Positions 8,395 through 17,424 of a stretch of DNA of 64,000 nt are shown in pieces (positions within the stretch are counted from its first letter, which is position 1; the number at the start of each line of letters is the position of its first letter). Made by a program: the position numbers and the translations under genes. The DNA is from Tamaricihabitans halophyticus (GTDB lineage: Bacteria; Actinomycetota; Actinomycetes; Mycobacteriales; Pseudonocardiaceae), in contig NZ_SLXQ01000011.1 of assembly GCF_004340875.1 (NCBI RefSeq), forward strand, positions 1-64,000, written 5' to 3'. The notes beneath the pieces are model-generated. The model made no database searches. It worked only from the letters and a program-made list of their open reading frames with translations, and was not told the origin of the DNA.

Positions 8395-11120
8395 CAGTGG
8401 GCCGCGTCATCCCAGCTACGCCCGAACCCGACGGACACCTCCAACGGCACGGCAAGCTGGTATGCGGAACCCATCTGTTCGCGAACCACCGCCTCCACCG
8501 TCTCCCGCTCCCCCTCGGAGACCTCGAGGACGAGTTCGTCGTGTACCTGCAACAGGATCCTGCTGCGCGCGCCGGCCGCCACGAGCTGGCGGTGTACGCC
8601 GAGCATGGCCACCTTGATGATGTCCGCGGCGCTGCCCTGAATGGGCGCGTTCAGCGCCATGCGCTCGGCCATTTCCCTGCGCTGCCGGTTGTCACTGGTC
8701 AGATCCGGGAGATACCGCCGGCGACCGAAGATCGTGGAGGTGTAGCCGTCCTTACGAGCCTGGTCGACGACCGCGTGCAAGTAGTCCCGGACGGCGCCGA
8801 ACCGCGCGAAGTAGGCGTCCATCTGCTCCTTGGCCTCGTCATTGGAAATGCGCAGCTGCTGCGCGAGACCGTAGGTGGACAGCCCGTAAGCCAGCCCGTA
8901 GGACATCGCCTTGACCCGATGACGCAGTTCGGCGGTCACCTCGTCCGGTGGCACGTTGAACGCCCGCGAGCCCACATAGGTATGCAGGTCCTCGCCGGAG
9001 TTGAAGGCTTCGATCAAGCCTTCGTCCCCAGACAGATGGGCCATGATGCGCATCTCGATCTGGCTGTAGTCGGCTGTCATCAGCTCCGTGTAGCCTTCGC
9101 CAACCACGAAGGCCTCTCGGATGCGCCGCCCCTCCTCTGTCCGAATCGGAATGTTCTGCAGGTTGGGGTCAGTCGAGGAAAGCCGACCGGTGGCGGCGAT
9201 GGTCTGGTGCAGTGTGGTGTGCACCCTGCCGTCCGCGGCTACCGATTTGATCAGTCCATCTACTGTGGACTTCAGACGGGTGGCGTCCCGGTGCTCCAGC
9301 AGATGCCGCAGGAACGGGTGCTCGGTCTGGCCATACAGCTGCTGCAGGGCCTCCGCGTCGGTGGTGTACCCGGTCTTGGTGCGCTTGGTCTTTGGCATGC
9401 CCAGCTCGTCAAAGAGCACCACCTGGAGCTGCTTCGGCGAACCGAGGTTGATCTCCTTGCCGATGACGGCGTAGGCCTCCTGTTCGGCCTGTTTGACTCG
9501 CCCGGCATAGTGCGCCTCGAGCGCGCTCAGCTCGTCGACGTCCACCGCGATGCCCGCCGATTCGAGCTCGGCTATTACTTGCAGCAGCGGCAGTTCGATC
9601 TCCGCAAGTAGCGCCGCCGAACCGATCTCCTCGAGCGCGGCGGCCAGTGCCTCGGCCAGTTCCGCGATCGCGCGGGCGCGAACCAGTTCGGCGTCCGCGA
9701 GCCGTGCCAGCTCGGCCGCTTCGTCTGGTTCGGCGTCCAACAGCGAGAGCTGCCCGTCACCGGATTCCTCGGCTTCCGAGCGCAGCTCCTTGTGTAGGTA
9801 CCGGACGGCTAGGTCGTCCAACGCGAACGAACGTTGCCCTGGCCGGACGAGGTAGGCGGCGAGCGCGGTATCCATCCGCAGCCCGGCGAACCGCCAACCA
9901 CGCGCCCGCACCGCGTGCAGACCGAGCTTGAGATCGTGGCCGACCTTTGCCCTAGCCGGGTCGGCCAGCCACTCGGCGAGGGCACGTTCATCCGCTTCGG
10001 TCAGCGTGCGCACGGTGATGTGGGTGCCGACCCCCGCCGTGTTGGCCAGCGTGATCGACTCGACGTCGGCGTTGCCGACGACGCCGATACAGCGCAGCGA
10101 GATACCGAGCGGTTCCGCGCCGTGTTCGGCCAGCCATGCCCCGAGCTCGCCTGGTTGCAGTGGCCCGCCACTGACCTCGAATCCGCTGTCCGCCTCGGGT
10201 TCGGCCGTGCCGAGTGTGGCGAACAGCCGATCGCGCAGCACGCGAAACTCGAGGTCATCGAAGAGCCGGTGAATCGCGTCCCGGTCCCAGTTACGCACCT
10301 CGAGCGCGTCCGGCGCGACCTCCAGCGGAACTTCCCTGACCAGCTCGGTCAGCTGACGGTTCAGCATCACGGCATCCAGATGCGCGCGCAGCGCGTCCCC
10401 GGTCTTGCCTTTCACCTGATCCACCCGGTCGACCAGCTCGGCGAGTGAGCCGAACTCCCGTACCCACTTCGCCGCCGTCTTCTCTCCAACACCGGGGATG
10501 CCGGGCAGGTTGTCCGAGGGATCGCCACGCAGCGCCGCGAAATCGGGGTACTGCGCCGGCGTCAGCCCGTACTTCTCCTGCACCGCGTCCGGGGTGAATC
10601 GGGCGAGGTCGGACACGCCCTTCTTGGGGTACAGCACGGTTACGTCGTCGGTGACCAGCTGCAGGGCGTCGCGATCCCCAGTGCAGATGGATACCGCGTA
10701 ATCGAGTTCGCGCGCCTGCGTGGTCAACGTGGCGATGATGTCATCGGCCTCGTAGTCGTCCTTGCTCAGCGCGGTGATACCAAGCGCGGCTAGGACGTCC
10801 TGGATCAGACTCACTTGGCCCTTGAACTCGTCCGGTGTGGTCGACCTGTTCGCCTTGTACTCGGCGTAGGTCGCGCTGCGGAACGTCTTGCGCGACACGT
10901 CAAAGGCGACCGCGATATGCGTCGGCTGCTCATCGCGCAGTAAGTTGATCAACATCGAGGTGAAGCCGTACACCGCGTTGGTGACATGCCCCGTGGTGGT
11001 GCGGAAGTTCTCCGCGGGCAGCGCGAAGAACGCGCGGTAGGCGAGCGAATGGCCGTCCAGCAGCAGCAACCGATGCTGCCCGCTGGTCTGTTCGGCTGGA
11101 GTCGGTGCGGTGGCGTTCAC
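8394..11120 (-). CDS. polA: DNA polymerase I
   Basis: A 908-residue repair and Okazaki-processing polymerase. Residues 1 to about 310 form the 5' nuclease domain (LLLLDGHSLAYRAFFAL with Asp22; DYEADDIIA). The middle (about 320-520) is a 3'-5' exonuclease fold that looks degenerate, as in mycobacteria. The polymerase domain carries motif A TADYSQIEMR (Asp684), motif B RVKAMSYGLAYG (Lys737) and motif C QVHDELVLE (860-862). The start is GTG at 11120 with no Shine-Dalgarno; a TAGACT hexamer seven bases upstream suggests a leaderless mRNA. Confidence 0.98.
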   Translation of the reverse strand: MNATAPTPAEQTSGQHRLLLLDGHSLAYRAFFALPAENFRTTTGHVTNAVYGFTSMLINLLRDEQPTHIAVAFDVSRKTFRSATYAEYKANRSTTPDEFKGQVSLIQDVLAALGITALSKDDYEADDIIATLTTQARELDYAVSICTGDRDALQLVTDDVTVLYPKKGVSDLARFTPDAVQEKYGLTPAQYPDFAALRGDPSDNLPGIPGVGEKTAAKWVREFGSLAELVDRVDQVKGKTGDALRAHLDAVMLNRQLTELVREVPLEVAPDALEVRNWDRDAIHRLFDDLEFRVLRDRLFATLGTAEPEADSGFEVSGGPLQPGELGAWLAEHGAEPLGISLRCIGVVGNADVESITLANTAGVGTHITVRTLTEADERALAEWLADPARAKVGHDLKLGLHAVRARGWRFAGLRMDTALAAYLVRPGQRSFALDDLAVRYLHKELRSEAEESGDGQLSLLDAEPDEAAELARLADAELVRARAIAELAEALAAALEEIGSAALLAEIELPLLQVIAELESAGIAVDVDELSALEAHYAGRVKQAEQEAYAVIGKEINLGSPKQLQVVLFDELGMPKTKRTKTGYTTDAEALQQLYGQTEHPFLRHLLEHRDATRLKSTVDGLIKSVAADGRVHTTLHQTIAATGRLSSTDPNLQNIPIRTEEGRRIREAFVVGEGYTELMTADYSQIEMRIMAHLSGDEGLIEAFNSGEDLHTYVGSRAFNVPPDEVTAELRHRVKAMSYGLAYGLSTYGLAQQLRISNDEAKEQMDAYFARFGAVRDYLHAVVDQARKDGYTSTIFGRRRYLPDLTSDNRQRREMAERMALNAPIQGSAADIIKVAMLGVHRQLVAAGARSRILLQVHDELVLEVSEGERETVEAVVREQMGSAYQLAVPLEVSVGFGRSWDDAAH

Positions 11121-11127
11121 GCCGGCG

Positions 11128-11133
11128 AGTCTA
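11128..11133 (-). promoter_or_regulatory. Candidate leaderless promoter (-10) of polA
   Basis: TAGACT on the minus strand ends seven bases before the polA GTG. This spacing fits transcription starting at or next to the start codon, which is frequent in actinobacteria. No convincing -35 was seen. Confidence 0.45.
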
Positions 11134-11210
11134 AGGTGAGGAGCCGACAGTGCCGCATCGGCGTGACCAGTCCGCGACCGAGCGCGGCGACACCGCTACG
11201 GAGGTAAGTC

Positions 11211-11663
11211 GTGACCTCGTCGCAACCGCCAGCCGACATCGGCGGAGCAAACCCGGATGACCTGCCCGGCTTCGCTCCGGATGCGGCCGCCGAGCAGCTA
11301 GCCGACCGAATGGGTATCAAGATCACCGACACGACCCCGGATCGGGTGGTTGGCACCATGCCAGTGGCCGGGAACCGTCAGCCGTATGGGCTACTGCATG
11401 GCGGCGCGAACGCGGTGCTGGCCGAAACCTTGGGCTCAATGTCGGCCGCGCTATCCGTTGGTCTGGATCGCGCGACGATGGGGCTCGAACTGACCTGCAC
11501 GCACCACCGGGCGGCACTCGAGGGCGAGGTCACCGGGGTGGCCACGCCCGTGCACGTCGGCCGGTCCACGGCCACGGTGGAAATCGTGATCACCGATTCC
11601 GCTGGTCGGCGGACCTGCACTGCCCGGCTGACCTGCATCGTTCGGGATAAGCCGCCGGGCTGA
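11211..11663 (+). CDS. PaaI-family hotdog-fold acyl-CoA thioesterase
   Basis: A 150-residue single-hotdog thioesterase. The segment GLLHGGANAVLAETLGSMSA contains the HGG turn and the catalytic acidic residue on the long helix, as in PaaI/YbgC relatives. A closing strand (TARLTCIV) completes the fold. It probably hydrolyses an aromatic or short acyl-CoA; the substrate is unknown. The GTG start follows GGAGG (11200-11204). It is divergent from polA with only 90 bases between the starts. Confidence 0.88.
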   Translation: MTSSQPPADIGGANPDDLPGFAPDAAAEQLADRMGIKITDTTPDRVVGTMPVAGNRQPYGLLHGGANAVLAETLGSMSAALSVGLDRATMGLELTCTHHRAALEGEVTGVATPVHVGRSTATVEIVITDSAGRRTCTARLTCIVRDKPPG

Positions 11664-11865
11664 GCAGCGACGTGTCGCGCGCCGCACGGCGCCACCCAGG
11701 TTGCGGCTCGATCGCAATTGTGTCCTACATCTCCCACGGTGGAGTGAGGGCATTTACTCTTTGCGATCACATCGGGTAGCACGGGTCGTCCAGGTGATCC
11801 TCGGGTCGCGTGGCGTCGGGGACCCGCACCGAGGCCGGGTAACAACCGAACAACCGGAGGCTGGC

Positions 11866-13152
11866 GTGCGATTCTCCACGGGACTACGAACGGCGGCGAC
11901 CGTAGCCATTACCGCCCTGATGCTCGCTGCCTGCGGCGGCGACGAGGGCGGTGACGACGGCGGCAACGGCGGGGCGGGGCAACAGGCGGACGCCGCGAAA
12001 GGCAATGGCGTCCTCGAGTTTGGCTATGTACTGCCGGAGACCGGTGAGCTGGCTTATCTCGGACCGCCGCAGGTTGAGGCGTTGAATTACGCGGTCAGCC
12101 AGATCAATGACGCGGGCGGAGTACTCGAGAAGCCGATTCCGGACGTCGTTGGCCGGGACGAGGCCGCGCAGGAAGCCGTCGCGACACAGTCGGCCGATCA
12201 GGTGCTTGGCGCGGGCGTGGACGCGATCATCGGGGCCGCGGCGTCCGGTATGTCGCTGGCGATCATCGACAAGATCACCGGCGCGCAGGTCGCTCAGTGT
12301 TCCGGCTCGAACACCGCGCCGACGTTTACCGACTACGACGACGGGGGCTACTACTTCCGGACGGCGCCAAGTGATGTTCTACAGGGACCGGTGTTGGCGA
12401 ACACCATCATCGGCGACGGTCGCTCGAACGTCGCACTGGTCGCCAGAGCTGACGACTACGGCCGTGGCCTGATGGACGCGACCAAGAAGAGCCTGGAAGA
12501 CAGCGGGGCCACGGTGGCCCTCGCGGAAACCTACGACCCCAAGTCGACGAACTTCGCCCCGGTAATCCAGAAGATCAGCAACACCAATCCCGACGCTGTC
12601 GCGGTGATCGGCTTCGAGGAAGGCACCCAGATCCTGCAGGGCATGCTCGAAGCCGACCTCGGTCCGGACAAGATCGGCGTCTACGGCGCTGACGGACTTC
12701 GCAACACCGACCTCGCCTCGCTGGTCTCCAAGGATGATCCTGGCCGGCTGTCCGGGATGAAAGGCACCGCACCGGCCTCTGTGGACAACGAGGAATTCGT
12801 CTCGGGTCTGCAAAAGTTCGCACCGGATCTCGCGGAGCTGCAATTCGCGCCGCAGGTGTTCGACTGCGTGAACATCATCGCGCTGGCCGCCGAACAGGCG
12901 AAATCCGATGACCCGCGGGAGTTCGCTCCCGAGATCGTGAGCGTCACCAAGGACGGCGAGAAATGCGGTTCGTTCGAGGAATGCAAGCAGTTGATCGCCG
13001 ATGGCAAGGACATCGACTACGACGGTGTGAGCGGGCCGCTCGACTTCGTGGACGCCGGCGAGCCTGGCCAGGCATCGATTGAGGTCTACACGTACAACGA
13101 CCAGGGCAAACTCGAAACGGTCGGCACCGAGCAGAGCAAACTGCAGAACTGA
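11866..13152 (+). CDS. Branched-chain amino acid-type ABC transporter substrate-binding lipoprotein
   Basis: A 428-residue periplasmic-binding-type lipoprotein. A short basic signal ends in the lipobox LAAC with Cys23, followed by a Gly/Asp-rich linker. The remainder is a Peripla_BP_6 (LivJ/K-like) domain starting FGYVLPETGELAYLG. It should deliver an amino acid, amide or similar solute to the LivHMGF machinery encoded convergently at 13262-17220. The GTG start follows GGAGG (11856-11860) at good spacing. The ligand could be other than a branched-chain amino acid, since this family also binds urea, amides and aromatic acids. Confidence 0.9.
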   Translation: MRFSTGLRTAATVAITALMLAACGGDEGGDDGGNGGAGQQADAAKGNGVLEFGYVLPETGELAYLGPPQVEALNYAVSQINDAGGVLEKPIPDVVGRDEAAQEAVATQSADQVLGAGVDAIIGAAASGMSLAIIDKITGAQVAQCSGSNTAPTFTDYDDGGYYFRTAPSDVLQGPVLANTIIGDGRSNVALVARADDYGRGLMDATKKSLEDSGATVALAETYDPKSTNFAPVIQKISNTNPDAVAVIGFEEGTQILQGMLEADLGPDKIGVYGADGLRNTDLASLVSKDDPGRLSGMKGTAPASVDNEEFVSGLQKFAPDLAELQFAPQVFDCVNIIALAAEQAKSDDPREFAPEIVSVTKDGEKCGSFEECKQLIADGKDIDYDGVSGPLDFVDAGEPGQASIEVYTYNDQGKLETVGTEQSKLQN

Positions 13153-13205
13153 TCAACCGCAGCCTGAAGAGAATACGACAGTGAGCGAGTCGGTAGCCAC
13201 GCCCG

Positions 13206-13237
13206 GTCACCGCACCCTTGAGAGATCTTGCGGTGAC
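13206..13237. terminator. Bidirectional terminator hairpin between the convergent liv genes
   Basis: GTCACCGCA (13206-13214) and TGCGGTGAC (13229-13237) form perfect 9-base arms around a 14-base loop. The hairpin lies between the binding-protein gene and the end of livF, where it can stop transcription from both sides. Confidence 0.65.
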
Positions 13238-13261
13238 TGTGCGTAGCGGTACGGCTGGCTG

Positions 13262-14026
13262 TCAGCGAACCCGTGCCAGGGTGCCCAGGTAGTATTCGAC
13301 GACCTTAGGGTCGGCAAGTAGCTGGGCACCCTGGCCGGTGTACGCGTTGCTCCCCTGGTCGAGCACGTAGCCACGATCACAGATCTGCAAGCAGCGTCGG
13401 GCATTCTGCTCGACCATCACGATGGACACGCCCGCCGCGTTGATCCGCCGGATCTGCTCGAACACCTGATCCTGAAAAGCCGGCGAGAGTCCAGCCGACG
13501 GCTCGTCGAGGAGCAGCACGTCCGGCTCGGCCATCAGCACGCGTCCCATCGCGAGCATCTGCCGCTCACCACCGGACATCGAACCGGCGCGCTGCTTTCG
13601 GCGGTCCGCCAGCCTGCCGAACAGCTCGGCGACATGCGCGAACCGTCGGTCGAATTCCTTGGGCCGAAGGTAGGTACCCATGCGCAGGTTTTCCTCGACC
13701 GTCAGTGCCGGAAACACGTTGTCGCGCTGCGGAACATAACCAATCCCCTTGGCCACCAGCTTGTGCGCGGCGACGTTGGTGATATCCATACCGCGTAGCT
13801 GGACGGTTCCCGACCGGACCCGGACCAGTCCGACCATCGCCTTCACCAGCGTTGATTTTCCCGCGCCGTTCGGCCCGATCACCCCGACCAGCTCGGATTC
13901 CGCGAGCCGTAGCCCGCAGGAGTCCAGCACGTTCACCTCCGGCACGTATCCGGCGACGAGCTTGTCGGCGACGAGCAGTGGTGGCGCGGCGGTGGCATCG
14001 GCGCTGGAGTCTTCGTGCGGCGTCAT
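13262..14026 (-). CDS. livF: ABC transporter ATP-binding protein LivF-type
   Basis: A 254-residue ATPase of the HAAT (branched-chain amino acid) importer class. Walker A GPNGAGKST is at 51-59, the signature SGGER at 151-155 and Walker B LLLDE at 171-175, with the family-typical MVEQN switch region. The first 18 residues form a low-complexity extension. The ATG overlaps the livG stop (ATGA). It is the last gene of the four-gene operon livH-livM-livG-livF. Confidence 0.93.
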   Translation of the reverse strand: MTPHEDSSADATAAPPLLVADKLVAGYVPEVNVLDSCGLRLAESELVGVIGPNGAGKSTLVKAMVGLVRVRSGTVQLRGMDITNVAAHKLVAKGIGYVPQRDNVFPALTVEENLRMGTYLRPKEFDRRFAHVAELFGRLADRRKQRAGSMSGGERQMLAMGRVLMAEPDVLLLDEPSAGLSPAFQDQVFEQIRRINAAGVSIVMVEQNARRCLQICDRGYVLDQGSNAYTGQGAQLLADPKVVEYYLGTLARVR

Positions 14027-14874
14027 GATGGTTGCTCCGGACTCGACGGTTCGTCATGGTGTTTACCGAGATACGCGTCGATCACCGCGGGATTGGCTCC
14101 GATGGCACGCGGTGGCCCTTCGGCGATCACCGACCCCTCGGCAAGGCAGACCACCCAGTCGCTTGTCGTCATCACCATGTCCATGTCGTGTTCGACGAAA
14201 CACACCGTCATCCCCTCGTCGCGCAGTGACGTGATGTGTTCCAGTAGTGATTGCGCGAGCGCGGGGTTGACCCCCGCCATGGGCTCATCGAGCATCAACA
14301 TCCTGGGACGTGTCATCAGTGCCCTGGCCAGCTCGAGTAGCTTGCGCTGCCCGCCGGACAGGGTTCCGGCGTGCGCCTCGCGCAGATGGTCAAGGCGAAA
14401 TCGAGCGAGCAGCTCGTCGGCCAGTTCCCGGTAACGGTTCTCCTGGCCACGCCAGAGGGGGCGAACCAGCGAAGCGAACATACCCTCGCCGCGCTGATTC
14501 GTGGCGGCGAGCTGAAGATTCTCCAGTACGGTCAGCCGGGCGAGCGCTTTGGTGAGCTGGAAGGTCCGCACCATGCCCAACCGGGCGACGCGATGCGCGG
14601 CCATGCCGCGAAGTTCGGTTCCGGCGAAGGACCAGTTACCGGCACTCGGCCGGTCGAATCCGGTCAGCACGTTGAACAGCGTGGTCTTTCCGGCACCGTT
14701 TGGGCCGATCAGCGCGGTGATCGCGCCACGCTGTAGCTCGAGATGGTCCACGTCCACGGCGTTGAGTCCGCCAAAGGAGCGGCGCACGCCATCGGCGGCG
14801 AGGATCGGATCGGGTTTGCTCGCGCCTGGCTCGGCGGCCACATTGGACAGTGTGGCGGTTGATTCATCGACCAT
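14023..14874 (-). CDS. livG: ABC transporter ATP-binding protein LivG-type
   Basis: A 283-residue ATPase with Walker A GPNGAGKTT (57-65), signature LSGGQ (172-176) and Walker B LMLDE (193-197). The RTFQL segment after the Q-loop and the FVEHDMDMVM switch are characteristic of LivG. An N-terminal extension of about 25 residues precedes the domain. Its start overlaps the 3' end of livM by 11 bases. Confidence 0.93.
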   Translation of the reverse strand: MVDESTATLSNVAAEPGASKPDPILAADGVRRSFGGLNAVDVDHLELQRGAITALIGPNGAGKTTLFNVLTGFDRPSAGNWSFAGTELRGMAAHRVARLGMVRTFQLTKALARLTVLENLQLAATNQRGEGMFASLVRPLWRGQENRYRELADELLARFRLDHLREAHAGTLSGGQRKLLELARALMTRPRMLMLDEPMAGVNPALAQSLLEHITSLRDEGMTVCFVEHDMDMVMTTSDWVVCLAEGSVIAEGPPRAIGANPAVIDAYLGKHHDEPSSPEQPS

Positions 14875-15856
14875 TGAGCACCATCTCTTCCTTGCGGCCG
14901 AGAATGCCTTGTGGTCGGAAAACCATCAATAGCAGCAAACCCAACCCCACGAGCGCGAACCGCACCGCGCCGGCCTGCGGAGCGCCGATAATGTCCGAGG
15001 ATATGTAGCCGGCCGCGATGGCTTGGCGCAGCAGCGCGTCGAAGAACACGACGACGAACCAGAACACGACCGCGCCGAGCAGCGGCCCGGCGATCCGGCC
15101 GGCTCCGCCGAGGACGAGCAGGGTGTACACGAAGAAGGTGACTACCGGATCGAAACTGTCCGGGTTGGCGGACTGCGTGTTGATCACCATCACCATGCCG
15201 CCGAACGAACCGATGACCCCGCCGAGGATCAGGCTCTGTAACTTGTACACGTACACGTTCTTGCCAAGGCTGCGGGCGGCGTTCTCGTCCTCGCGGATCG
15301 ATCGGATGACCCGTCCCCACGGGCTGTGGATCAGTAAGTAGACGAACACCGTGGCAAGCGCGACCAGCCCCCAACCAAGCACCATCACCCACAAGTCCCT
15401 GTTGCTGAAGGTGATTGACCCGATCCCGTACTCCCCGGCCGGGAACGGGTTCAGTTCGTAGAACTCGTTGGCGAAGCGCTGCAGCCCGAATACCCCGCCG
15501 GTCAAGGGTTCCGCGTAACTGGAGCGATAGAACAGGCGAAGTATCTCCCCGGCTGCGATGGTGGCGATGGCCAGGTAGTCCGAACGTAGCCGCAGGGTGG
15601 GTGCCCCGAGCAACAGGGCGAGCACGATCGCGCACAGCACTCCGACGAGCACGCCCAACCACAGGGATAGCCCGAAAACCGACACCGAGATCGCCACGCC
15701 GTACGCACCGACCAGCATGAAGGCGACCTGGCCGAAGTTGAGCAACCCGGTGTATCCGAAATGGATGTTCAGACCGATCGCGGCCAGGGCGTAGGCCGCC
15801 GCCACCGGACCGATCGCTCCGGTGACCGCCGCGGAAAGGATCGCTGCGAAGTCCAT
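14864..15856 (-). CDS. livM: Branched-chain amino acid-type ABC transporter permease LivM
   Basis: A 330-residue permease with about nine or ten hydrophobic segments and the LivM signatures FGYTGLLNFGQVAFM and SIREDENAARSLG (cytoplasmic coupling loop). It ends FRPQGILGRKEEM. I chose the ATG at 15856 because the protein then begins directly before the first membrane segment; the open frame further upstream overlaps livH. There are two bases between the livH stop and this start. Confidence 0.93.
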   Translation of the reverse strand: MDFAAILSAAVTGAIGPVAAAYALAAIGLNIHFGYTGLLNFGQVAFMLVGAYGVAISVSVFGLSLWLGVLVGVLCAIVLALLLGAPTLRLRSDYLAIATIAAGEILRLFYRSSYAEPLTGGVFGLQRFANEFYELNPFPAGEYGIGSITFSNRDLWVMVLGWGLVALATVFVYLLIHSPWGRVIRSIREDENAARSLGKNVYVYKLQSLILGGVIGSFGGMVMVINTQSANPDSFDPVVTFFVYTLLVLGGAGRIAGPLLGAVVFWFVVVFFDALLRQAIAAGYISSDIIGAPQAGAVRFALVGLGLLLLMVFRPQGILGRKEEMVLNGR

Positions 15857-15858
15857 GG

Positions 15859-17220
15859 CTACCCCACCCGTTCCTTGCGGCCGAGAATCCCCTGTGGTCG
15901 CACCAGTAGGACCACGATCAGCACCAGCAGGGCCCAGGCGTTCTGCAGCTCGACCGGAAACCACAGGGTGGAAAGGTGCGCGACGATGCCAACCGCGAAA
16001 CTGCCGACCATGGCGCCATACGCACTACCAAGGCCACCGAGGATGATCGCGGCGAACATCAGCAACAGCAGTTTGAAACCCATATCCCAGGCGACGACCT
16101 CAGCCAAGCCGAACAGCACACCGCCGAGTGCGGCAAGCCCTCCGCCGAGGATCCACACGGTGAGCACGACCCTGGAAACGTCGATGCCGGAGGTTTCCGC
16201 GAGATCGCGATCGTCCGAGACCGCACGGATCGCCGTGCCGATCCTGGTCCGCTGCAGCATCGTGGCCACGCCGACCAGCGTGAGCAGCGCGATCGCCAGA
16301 ATGCTCAGATCGCGAGGCGCCGCGGAGAACGGTCCGAATTCGAGCTGTTCCTGGATGTTGTAGTCGGTGTAGGAACCGGGCCGGGAGCCGTGAATGATCA
16401 GGATCACGTGCCGCAGCAACAGCGACAAACCGATCGAGATGATGAACAGATTGATCCGACCAGTGCCCCGATGACGCAGTGGACGCCACAGGCCGCGTTC
16501 GAGCAAACCTCCGAGCAGCGCCCCGGCAACCACCGCCAGGATCGCCGCGAAGATCAGCTGGATGCCGGGGCCGGCCGCCGCGGCGTTCAGGAAGAAGGCC
16601 ACCATCGCGCCGATGGTGACCAACTCACCGTGCGCGAAGTTGATCAGCTTGGTTGTGCCGAAAATCAGGGACAGTCCAACGGCGCAGATCGCGATGACCG
16701 AGCCGTATTCGATCCCGCTGAGCAGCGCGTCAGCGAACCGCTGCCCGAAGGATGGCCCGGTCTGCTGCGGTGTGGGCGTGCTGCCTTGTTGTTCGTCGCC
16801 GTCGCTCTGTTCGTTGGGGTTGACCAGCGGGAAGATCACGATCCGCTGTTGCCCCGGGGTGATCTGGACGTCGGTCAGGCGTTCACCGCCCTGTTCCCTC
16901 GGCACCGCGCTGTCCGGAAGGGAGTCCGGATCGATCGCCACGTCGTAGCTGCCCGGCTCCGGTAGCGGGATCTCCCAGGTACCTTCGGCGTCGGTGGTGT
17001 CCTCGCCAATGGGTGCACCGTTCTTGGTGACCATGACCTGGATATCGGGGATGGGCTCGGTGTCGGGCCCTCGGATGGTGCCGCCCACCGACTCGGTGTT
17101 CTGCTCGCTGTCCTGCGCGGCGGCCGACGTGGCCGGAAGGATGGCGCTGAGCAGGCCGATAGCGAGGAGCAGCAGTAGCCGAATGGCGAGGCGTCGCGAA
17201 CCAGATCGACCGCTGTCCAT
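15859..17220 (-). CDS. livH: LivH-type ABC permease with an N-terminal extracytoplasmic domain
   Basis: At 453 residues it is about 150 longer than usual LivH proteins. Residues 1-36 look like a cleavable signal peptide (twin basic start, hydrophobic core, AAAQ). Residues 43-131 resemble a carboxypeptidase-regulatory/SpaA-like beta-sandwich (GGTIRGPDTEPIPDIQVMV, DAEGTWEIPL, PGSYDVAI). Residues 132-157 are a Glu/Gln/Thr/Pro linker. The permease proper starts near 158 and carries the LivH signature GTTKLINFAHGEL (188-200). The domain would face outside, where it could contact the binding lipoprotein or the cell wall. It is the first gene of the operon. Confidence 0.9.
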   Translation of the reverse strand: MDSGRSGSRRLAIRLLLLLAIGLLSAILPATSAAAQDSEQNTESVGGTIRGPDTEPIPDIQVMVTKNGAPIGEDTTDAEGTWEIPLPEPGSYDVAIDPDSLPDSAVPREQGGERLTDVQITPGQQRIVIFPLVNPNEQSDGDEQQGSTPTPQQTGPSFGQRFADALLSGIEYGSVIAICAVGLSLIFGTTKLINFAHGELVTIGAMVAFFLNAAAAGPGIQLIFAAILAVVAGALLGGLLERGLWRPLRHRGTGRINLFIISIGLSLLLRHVILIIHGSRPGSYTDYNIQEQLEFGPFSAAPRDLSILAIALLTLVGVATMLQRTRIGTAIRAVSDDRDLAETSGIDVSRVVLTVWILGGGLAALGGVLFGLAEVVAWDMGFKLLLLMFAAIILGGLGSAYGAMVGSFAVGIVAHLSTLWFPVELQNAWALLVLIVVLLVRPQGILGRKERVG

Positions 17221-17424
17221 TGATCACCCGTAACCCCGTGTCGAGCTCTACCCGTCGCCGGACGGTTCCGTGCTCGCCACCGAGGCGACGAATGCACGGA
17301 GATCGTCCGCTGAAAGTAGTCTGCGTCACACAGAGTTGCTAGGCGCTCGGTCCTGCCGTAGCCACATCGTGACGGTGCTGGCGCTCCACTGAGCTCCGCT
17401 TACGCCGAATGGCGGCGTGCTGCG

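Noticed and set aside
8397-9611. Long plus-strand frame inside polA
   Set aside because: Antisense shadow of the polymerase domain without a domain of its own.
15976-16965. Long plus-strand frame inside livH
   Set aside because: Composition is Asp/Arg/Gln-rich shadow of a membrane protein gene.
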